NCBI GenBank assembly: GCA_034509925.1
Contig: JAVTLF010000020.1
Location: 1 to 64,000, forward strand
Reading direction: 5' to 3'
Length of the DNA stretch: 64,000 nt
DNA from: Hirudinaria manillensis
Lineage: Eukaryota; Annelida; Clitellata; Hirudinida; Hirudinidae
The translations under genes were made by a program, and so were the position numbers. The notes under the pieces were generated by a model. It did no database searches, was not told the DNA's origin, and saw only the letters and a list, made by a program, of their open reading frames with translations. How positions within the stretch are numbered: position 1 is the stretch's first letter; every line of letters begins with the position of its first letter. Of this stretch, positions 57,485 through 64,000 are shown piece by piece.

Positions 57485-58762
57485 TTATAAGTAAGAAATT
57501 TTGTTGTCTTCTATTTGTAGAATCGGTGGCGCGGCCTTAAATGCGTGGTTAGCAGGTAGCAGGTTGGTACTGCCATCATCCCAGGCAAGCATACCCTCAA
57601 GCCGCTCAAATCCATTACCTGACCAGACGCCTGGTATATTCATCATGACGGCGCGAGACATATGCAAGTTGCCACTGGATTGACTTGGGTATGAGTCGTC
57701 GCCTAGCGTCACAACTCCGATATTATTCTGGTCTGTAGTGCTTATGACTGGCGATAAATAATTATTAATTATTTCAACGCCAGACCGCCTAACATAAATG
57801 AAGCCACCGACACCAGCAAATATCCATAGTTGCCGCGTTCCGTCTACTTGTCCAGCCTGTGAAAGTACGCTGCCCGAGCCATTCATAACCCATACAGCTG
57901 ACCCAGTAAATTGGTGCATGACGGTCAGCACATTAGGCCGCGCCCATTCGCCGCCGCCCATGTCGTTGTTGTCCGACCAGATACGAGCGTTTGAGTTGCC
58001 GCTGATGGTCCACGTGCCAGATATTGCCATCGCCCACTGCGCGCCAGTGGTAAACTTTTTGTTTGTGTCTACCCAACGCGCCCGAGAGCCAGAGCCGGAA
58101 AGCTTGAGCTGCCCATTAAGCACCGTTGCGCCAGCTACCGCCGTCATGTGGCGGGCATTGCCGGAAAAATCATTAACCTTGGCGATTGGTTGGCCTTCAA
58201 CGACCTGTGAACCATTTGTATCAACGAAACTTTGAGCAGAGCCGTCTCCGTAGTCAACAAAAACATCACCGAAATCATTTGGGATTTGTCGGCGGCGTAG
58301 AACAGCGCCATAATTGCGAAGAATATTAGCCGCAATCGGTGTCTTTGACTTTATTCTTGTAATGTCTAGCCATGCACCGCTGCGCACGTCTATTAGTGTG
58401 TCCCACGGCGTGCGGATTTTACCAGACATGGTAGTGACGCCGCCATCAGCTATAATTTTACCTCCCGGGTTAACGAAAATGTCGCTTACAATATCAACAC
58501 GGAATCCTGGGAGCGGCTTAAATGTTATGGATGCGCACTGCCCAAATGTGCCTGTCCATACCGTATTCTGGCCTGGTATACCTGACACCTGCTCGACGAC
58601 AACATCAGTGCTTATAGTTGTGTTGTCAGTAGGGTTAGCCCGCACGCCATTTACACGCCAGATGTCTTGTGGCGGCTGTGTCGGCGAAGAAGCACCCGCC
58701 GCCGCAAGCCTTGGGTCAAGCGGTGAGAGTGTCGGCGGGAATAGGTAGGGTAGCGTTGCCAT
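57485..58762 (-). CDS. tail-associated protein with lectin-like region, divergent allele (copy 2)
   Basis: 425 aa. Shares the first 35 residues, the KLSGSGSRARW and GGEWARPNVLTVMHQFTGSA blocks and the QNNIGVVTLGDDS block with copy 1, but other parts are strongly different, including the C-terminal 40 residues. This is among the most divergent intact genes between the copies, fitting host-range selection. Confidence 0.6.
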   Translation of the reverse strand: MATLPYLFPPTLSPLDPRLAAAGASSPTQPPQDIWRVNGVRANPTDNTTISTDVVVEQVSGIPGQNTVWTGTFGQCASITFKPLPGFRVDIVSDIFVNPGGKIIADGGVTTMSGKIRTPWDTLIDVRSGAWLDITRIKSKTPIAANILRNYGAVLRRRQIPNDFGDVFVDYGDGSAQSFVDTNGSQVVEGQPIAKVNDFSGNARHMTAVAGATVLNGQLKLSGSGSRARWVDTNKKFTTGAQWAMAISGTWTISGNSNARIWSDNNDMGGGEWARPNVLTVMHQFTGSAVWVMNGSGSVLSQAGQVDGTRQLWIFAGVGGFIYVRRSGVEIINNYLSPVISTTDQNNIGVVTLGDDSYPSQSSGNLHMSRAVMMNIPGVWSGNGFERLEGMLAWDDGSTNLLPANHAFKAAPPILQIEDNKISYL

Positions 58763-58764
58763 GG

Positions 58765-59061
58765 CTACTCGTAGCTAAGGGTGACGTTCGCCGCGTTGGG
58801 GTTCACATATTGGAATTTGAAAGTGCCCGCGTGAAGCAGTTCAACGGTGTTATTGTCGGCGTGCAGAATAACGGGCTTTTGGTCGTTGTAAACCATCGAG
58901 CCGTCATCATACTGCAATAGGAATTCGGCGCGGTTGGTTGACTTGCCGCGCTCGGCGTTAAGACCTTTGACGGATAGACTAACCCGTGACGCAGGGCCAA
59001 CGGTAAAGGTTGACGTGGTGCCTTGTGTCGTAGTTCCGGTAAGTATAGTTGTTGCGGCCAT
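58765..59061 (-). CDS. small conserved beta-rich protein, 98 aa (copy 2)
   Basis: One residue differs from copy 1 (VYNDQKPV for VYNEQKPV), flanked by highly variable genes on both sides. Confidence 0.65.
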   Translation of the reverse strand: MAATTILTGTTTQGTTSTFTVGPASRVSLSVKGLNAERGKSTNRAEFLLQYDDGSMVYNDQKPVILHADNNTVELLHAGTFKFQYVNPNAANVTLSYE

Positions 59062-59075
59062 TGTAGAGTCTCCTT

Positions 59076-59450
59076 TTAGTTAACGAACCAAATTGTAAAT
59101 TGATACTCAGTATGACCAAAATATTGTGGGCATAAATATATCGTTTTGAATTACTGTCATATACACTTGATAATGCCGTAGCCAAAACAAACCCCACCGC
59201 CTAACAATATATTGAATAAGGCATTTTATTTTGAATTGCAAAATATTTTTGTCGTATAATTGGTTCTGTTGGAGTACATTGGCAATAAAATCATAAGCAA
59301 CGCCCTATATTTCCAAGGCGGGCAATTATAAAAAATAATACCAGAAGAATTAGCTTTTATATCTGTGTATTTTAATTCTTGTTGTTAAATTTCAGCTAAA
59401 ATCATTGCTGGTAGTTGCGCATTTAACGATACCTCGCGTCTAGTGCACGC
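59076..59450 (-). pseudogene. out-of-frame C-terminal domain of the tail fibre (copy 2)
   Basis: After the stop following MRALDARYR, another frame continues LNAQLPAMILAEI. Further down AYDFIANVLQQNQLYDKN with an open frame to MPTIFWSY, and finally HTEYQFTIWFVN, are readable only in different frames. Breaks fall near CGTTAAA, AGGGCG and TTTTGG, all short homopolymers. AT-rich and unlike copy 1 except for ALDARY and the final WFVN. No single intact gene is present. Confidence 0.55.
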
Positions 59451-60799
59451 ATCGAGTAATTTACGACATCGGCCGCCTCAATCCAGCCGGTGTTATTGGC
59501 TGGCATGTTACCAAAGCTAACAATAATAGGCCCGTCAGTTCGCGGGTTATAGTAATTTGGGGGGCCAGCATTAGCCTGCTCGTAGTCGTCAATATTGATT
59601 GTCGCGCCGTTTAACCAGTTATTAGCTTCTTTTGTTATGGTAAACGCCATTTTACCGGTTAAGTCTTCGTTATTTATTCCGCGCGTACCTACGGCTGCCA
59701 TTCTTACGGATATAATGCTTTGTCCGCCGGTAATGCGGCAAGAATTAAATATGCTATCCGTAGGAGATGCAATACCACGAATATCAATATTTATTTCTGG
59801 CCCGCCGTACAGCATACCGATTGCTATATTAGACGCAAAGTATCTAGTGCGCTTAGGGAAAATTAACTGCATTGTCAAATAAGCCGTATTGGCAGTTGGG
59901 CCAAACAACTTAGTGCCAATATTCATGTATCGGACAAACTTTTCACCGGCATTAGCTGTATTGGTGCCAGCTATTAATGTGTCGCCGACAACCGGACCGC
60001 CTGGAATAGTAACCTCTTTCTCAAGGTTGCTCCCAGGGAAAAAGTCTTTAGCCTGGTCTGCCACGGATGCTACGTCGGCATGGTCGGCATTCACCGCGCG
60101 TTGAGACAGACCAACCGGCACTTGGGGAATGCTTGTATTTACCGGGTTAAACAAGCCATACGCAACGGCAGTTATTGCGGCAGAGGGAATGCCTGGCGGA
60201 GTGTCGAAGTCTAAGACAATGGTTGTAAGCCCGTTGGTGATGTTAATGATGCTTTGATTGAAGTCACCAACTTGGGAAGACGGGGTATTGCCAGACGTAG
60301 CGTTTACGCTTGTGATAGTGCCGAAATAATCGCCAGCCTGCGTGGTTAGTCGAACGCGGCGCTTAGCCGTAAATGTACTTGAGAGGTTGCCACGCAGGTA
60401 GAGCGTTTTCGTGGCCGCAATGAAGCACACATCACCAGGAGAGTAGGCATATTGCACCCATTCGGAGATTTGCGGGTCTGGTATGCCGAGCACACCATCG
60501 GGGCTAGGCGCTGCGCTTCCTGTCCATATTGCCGAGCCTTGGGCCGGTGGGTCGTCAATACCTGGCGGGTAGAGCTCTAAGCGCAGCTTGAGGCCAGGCA
60601 GCGCCCATACTGTGCACTCGCCCCTGGCGTCAAGCACAACGGGATTGGTGTTAGGCGTTACGCCATCCGCGCCGGTGTATGTCACAACCTTGTTCGTCGT
60701 TCCGCTTGCGTAGACAAAAAGCCGATACCCAGCGGCAGGCTTGCTGTCGGTGCCGAGAAACGCCATTTTCGGAGCTACAACCTGTGACATGGAAGCCAT
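59423..60799 (-). CDS. tail fibre/spike with head-binding N-terminus (copy 2, C-terminus shifted)
   Basis: 458 aa. N-terminal particle-binding domain nearly identical to copy 1; a six-residue duplication-like insertion (ADHADVAS) near residue 233 and changes after it. Ends MRALDARYR, probably ahead of a frameshift. Confidence 0.75.
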   Translation of the reverse strand: MASMSQVVAPKMAFLGTDSKPAAGYRLFVYASGTTNKVVTYTGADGVTPNTNPVVLDARGECTVWALPGLKLRLELYPPGIDDPPAQGSAIWTGSAAPSPDGVLGIPDPQISEWVQYAYSPGDVCFIAATKTLYLRGNLSSTFTAKRRVRLTTQAGDYFGTITSVNATSGNTPSSQVGDFNQSIINITNGLTTIVLDFDTPPGIPSAAITAVAYGLFNPVNTSIPQVPVGLSQRAVNADHADVASVADQAKDFFPGSNLEKEVTIPGGPVVGDTLIAGTNTANAGEKFVRYMNIGTKLFGPTANTAYLTMQLIFPKRTRYFASNIAIGMLYGGPEINIDIRGIASPTDSIFNSCRITGGQSIISVRMAAVGTRGINNEDLTGKMAFTITKEANNWLNGATINIDDYEQANAGPPNYYNPRTDGPIIVSFGNMPANNTGWIEAADVVNYSMRALDARYR

Positions 60800-60802
60800 G
60801 TG

Positions 60803-63015
60803 TTATTGCTCCATTTCCGGGCTTGGGTGCCCAGCTAATTTGTTGACCATATAGCTTGCTGGCGTGTTGGGTATATTCGAGCGCACAATATCACTATAGA
60901 CTGTCGGAACCTTTGCCGCTTGCGGCATATATTGCGGCGCAAACATCATATCCATAGTTCGCTGTGCTAGCTTGTTGATTCCAACTTCTTTTCCTGGGCC
61001 TTGTTGAATCAGTTCAAGCGCCGCGTTTTTTAGTGCCGAGTCACGGCCTATGACGGTGGACGGGTCGGTGCCTATATATTTGCCGAGTACTTTACCGCCA
61101 AGCTTGTTAATAGCACCAAGCACGCTATGCTTGCTTGGTATAAGGTCTGTCAACTTGTCGCCGCCGCCTCGGAGCTGGCCTGCAAATGTTTCCGCCGTGC
61201 CTGGGCTGTGTTGCTCGCCGGATAGCTTCGCCGCGTCGCGGAATGTCTTGTGCAGCTCGGACGTTTGCCCGCGTGCAACCATTTTACCCGCCGCGTCACG
61301 GCCAAAGTACTTAGCCGCAAGGTGCGCCTTTTCGTATTGCGCGGCACTTGGCAAGAAGTCTAAAGCGCCCATGCCTTGGCTTTGTCCTGAGGTTCCCGCC
61401 GCACTAAGGGCTTGCTCGTTGCGCGTATGAATGGCGAAGGCCGCATCAGTGCGCCTCAAGGCTTTAGCAAGCGCGGGGTCTTCTGCCCTAACTTGGGCCT
61501 GCACCGATAGCCTAATGCGATGTTTCATAGCTTCAAGTGCGTTGGCGTAGGCTGGCATGTTGTTGCGCTCGTACCCAGCTATGCCGTTGTCTAACCTGTT
61601 GTTAAGCGCCTTGAGCTGGCTTCCGTTCAGCGTAGCATTAGGCTTAAGGTTAGCCATAACATTGGCCTCTACGAAATTCTGGAAGCCAACACGGGCCGCG
61701 TCATCGAGCGACTGACTAGCGGCGTCCTGCATAATTTCTTGCAAGTTGGCGTTTAGCTTGTCCGTCATTCGCGCCTGTACCTTAGGCAATATCTCTTTGT
61801 AGCTTTGGCTGATTTGCTGGCGCACGTAATTGTTAGCGTCAACGCCTGGCGTTATACCTTCCGGTAACTTTGCTACACCTTTTGGGTCTAGCACCTCGAG
61901 CGCCTTATTATTCGCAAATTTGTTAAGGCTTATGCGCGTTGCAAGCTGTTGCTCGGCATAGGCCGCTGCGTGTTCCGGCGTGCTGCGCAACGTCGAAGCG
62001 CGCTGCATTGCGCCCGGGGCTGTCTCTTGCACAAAGGCGGCGGCGGGCAAGTCAATACCCGCCTTTTGGAGTTCCACAGCTCGCGGCCCGATTGGCATAT
62101 TGCCGACCTTGCCGTATGGCGTGACATTCGCGGGGATTTTGACTTCGGGCGCGGCGGGCTTAGCAAGGGCTGCCTCGGGCATCATCATACTTGCTAGCTT
62201 TCCGGTTGCAGCACCGAAAACCATACCAGTTAGCCCATTCTCAACACGTTGGGCCATGGTGTCACCATGAGCCATACCGGAAAGTAGCCGATTGCGCCGC
62301 CGCCAGCCTTCGACGCTAGCTTGTTTTTTATCGGCGCTGGCATAAAATTGAGCGCACCGCCGAATGCCGTAATTGCCCCAGCCATGCCGATGCTTCCGGC
62401 GTTAGACTCAGGCCGCAAGGCTTCCTGCGTAGCGCCAGCAACGCCTGCGCCAGCTAGCAGCGCAGCAAGCGGGGCCGCTGGTAACATGGCCGCCGCGCCA
62501 ATGCCCGCGCCAAGTCCTAGTACCGTCTTGCTTCCTGTGCCCGCTATGGTGTCGCCTATACGGCCCATAACTGACTTTTGGGCTTGCTCGTGCAGAGCTA
62601 GGCGCTCTTTTTCACTTTCCGGCGTGACTTTCATACCGGGAAGTGGGACCAGTGCCCGCAATCCCTCGGATGTGTCATTCGCGCCAGCCTTTAGACCGCC
62701 CCATAAATCGGATGCGCCCTGCTTAATGCTGCCCCAAAGTGATGGGTCTTCAGGTTGCTGTGGTTCGGTAGGCTGCTCTACCTGCGCTTGTGCGGCCTGG
62801 GCTTGGTCCGGCGTGGCCTGCTGCTGGCCGCCATTGACGCGGGCCATAAGACGGGCCTTCATCGCCTCTTGTGCCTCGGGCGGCAGTTCCGCAAATCCAG
62901 GCGCTTTGGCTACCACGTTTGCAAAGTAACGCTCGGCCAAGGCTTGGCGCACTTCAAGCGGCGCGTCCTGGTACGCTTGGCTTTTCTCAACATCTGTCCA
63001 TTGCGCCGGAGCCAT
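60803..63015 (-). pseudogene. large ejection protein gene with one-base frameshift (copy 2)
   Basis: Equivalent to the intact 744-aa gene of copy 1. The 5' part (63015 to about 62290) and 3' part (from about 62290 to 60803) are in different frames. At the break copy 1 reads GTCATTGGGCTAC and copy 2 GCAATCGGCTAC on the minus strand, one G fewer in a G-run. The two halves otherwise match copy 1 throughout, so this is a recent mutation or a homopolymer sequencing error. Confidence 0.8.
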
Positions 63016-63017
63016 TG

Positions 63018-64000
63018 CTAAAATCCAAATTGTGTGGCGAGTTTATCCGCTGCCTCAAAGTGGTTTTTAGGCGCGGCCTGTTGCGGCGTAGCGCCGTGGC
63101 CTTCCGCCTGACCCTTTGGCCGCGTAATAGCTCGCATGGTTACGCCGAGGTTATCCGCCGTTTCCTTTGTCGCCGCTCGCTTACCTTCCATGAGTTCGCG
63201 CAATGTCTGAACCTTGCGCGCAAGAATCTTAGGCGGGTCATTAATCGAAATTGCCTCTAGCCAATGCTCAATTTCGGATTGCGGCACAACACCAGCACCG
63301 TGGAAATACTTGGCTGCCTCGGACGCGAAAGCTAAGCGAGCTGCGTCAAATGCCCCGATTCGAGGGTCACCAATTTGGCGCATAATGGCGGCCTTTGGGC
63401 GGTTTAGCATCGGCGAGCTATTTAGCTCTTTAATTTCGCTGCGTATGTCTAACAGGTTTTTAGCATGGTGATACGCCGTATTAAGAGCTATTGTTGCGCC
63501 AGATGATTGATTAGCAATGTTTTTAGCAGACAACGTATCCGCCGATGTTTGCCGGTGCACAGCTATAGGGTCTTCACCCGCTGCTTCAAGTCTTCGCTGA
63601 TATTCCTCGGGGTTCGAAGTCTTGAGTGCTGCAAGTTCATTGGCCTTTCGTATAACACTATTTTGGAATTCCTTATTCCTTCCCATCACCGGCAAGTCTT
63701 TCATCTCGTACTGCTTGCCATAGCCACCCATAAGAGCTAAAGCATATCGGTCTGTTATAGGGTCTTCACTTTCTGGCGCTTTCTGACCTTGGCCGCCAGC
63801 ACCACGCGCCGAGCTCCCACGTGCAACGGCGGAAGCTATACCAACGCGGCGGCGCGCCTCAATTTCCGCCATACGTCGCGCATGTTCCGCCGCTAGCAAT
63901 TCAGCGCGGGACTTTGCCTGGAATTCGGCGGACTCGTTCCGCAACTCTTGTGAAGTCTTCTCAAGCGGCGTAGGCGCGAACGGTAAACCTATAAGGTGGG
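63018..64000 (-). CDS. ejection protein, C-terminal part, cut by window edge (copy 2)
   Basis: Corresponds to 27587-29050 of copy 1; the frame is open to the right edge, so the start lies beyond 64000. The visible part matches copy 1 with changes mainly around AKSRAELLAAEHARR. The tandem unit evidently continues past the window. Confidence 0.7.
   Translation of the reverse strand, partial: HLIGLPFAPTPLEKTSQELRNESAEFQAKSRAELLAAEHARRMAEIEARRRVGIASAVARGSSARGAGGQGQKAPESEDPITDRYALALMGGYGKQYEMKDLPVMGRNKEFQNSVIRKANELAALKTSNPEEYQRRLEAAGEDPIAVHRQTSADTLSAKNIANQSSGATIALNTAYHHAKNLLDIRSEIKELNSSPMLNRPKAAIMRQIGDPRIGAFDAARLAFASEAAKYFHGAGVVPQSEIEHWLEAISINDPPKILARKVQTLRELMEGKRAATKETADNLGVTMRAITRPKGQAEGHGATPQQAAPKNHFEAADKLATQFGF

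Noticed and set aside
59076..59450. Stop-codon reassignment or programmed readthrough in the fibre C-terminus
   Set aside because: TAA and TGA end all other genes normally, and the breaks need frame changes at homopolymers, which recoding of stops would not explain.
1..64000. Integrated prophage with attachment sites
   Set aside because: No integrase, repressor, tRNA target or host gene is seen, and the repeat covers the whole genome instead of a short att core.

Overview
The window holds double-stranded DNA of a short-tailed (P22-like podovirus) bacteriophage, present as two related but non-identical genome copies head to tail. Position 1 corresponds to 34178, and almost every gene of the first 34.18 kb recurs in the same order and strand from 34.2 kb to the right edge. 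The host is probably a Gram-negative bacterium: there is a GH24 endolysin, a candidate envelope-spanning protein, no phage RNA polymerase, and sigma70-type promoters (TTGACA, 17 bp, TATTGT or TACAAA). I see no integrase, excisionase, CI-like repressor, tRNA, rRNA, IS element or CRISPR array, so the gene set looks lytic.

Layout of one unit. A leftward late operon starts at a palindrome-flanked promoter near 5.55 kb (39.73 kb in copy 2). It runs: 56-aa basic protein, small terminase, large terminase, portal, scaffold, coat protein, head-tail and tail-accessory proteins, ejection proteins, tail fibre/spike, lysis genes. The window cuts this operon at position 1 between scaffold and coat. Its uninterrupted form is seen reading leftward from 39.65 kb to 19.82 kb. 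A short leftward early operon (about 5.68-6.25 kb; 39.85-40.70 kb) ends at a Rho-independent terminator just before the late promoter. A roughly 0.55 kb AT-rich divergent region (6.2-6.76 kb; 40.65-41.2 kb) separates it from a rightward early operon (6.76-19.84 kb; 41.2-55.28 kb) that meets the late operon tail to tail. The early operon encodes an HTH protein, a primase-helicase, a DUF1599/Nmad1-like protein, a J-domain protein, many small proteins, a family A DNA polymerase, a VRR-NUC nuclease, a SNF2-like helicase and a thymidylate-synthase-fold protein that lacks the catalytic cysteine.

The copies differ in cassettes. Copy 2 has an AT-rich cytosine-C5 methyltransferase (47698-48747), a tandem paralogue in the leftward operon (40103-40372), a longer 50-aa gene (44125-44277) and different small genes at 46.49-47.09 kb. 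Most genes differ by scattered substitutions, but about 1.8 kb (6512-8344 against 40954-42786) looks identical. That pattern fits either recent recombination or two co-existing strains joined by an assembler through a shared segment. In that case the natural monomers would be about 6512-40953 and the remainder.

The most interesting items are the cysteine-less thymidylate-synthase homologue, the helically phased operator triplet at the late promoter, identical promoter/operator sequences shared by the two early operons, a recurring RBS cassette that borders swapped small genes, a candidate one-protein spanin ending in a beta-rich domain, and a tail-fibre C-terminus that is out of frame in both copies. 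Start codons were moved from the longest open frame where a ribosome binding site, gene overlap or conservation between copies supported it.
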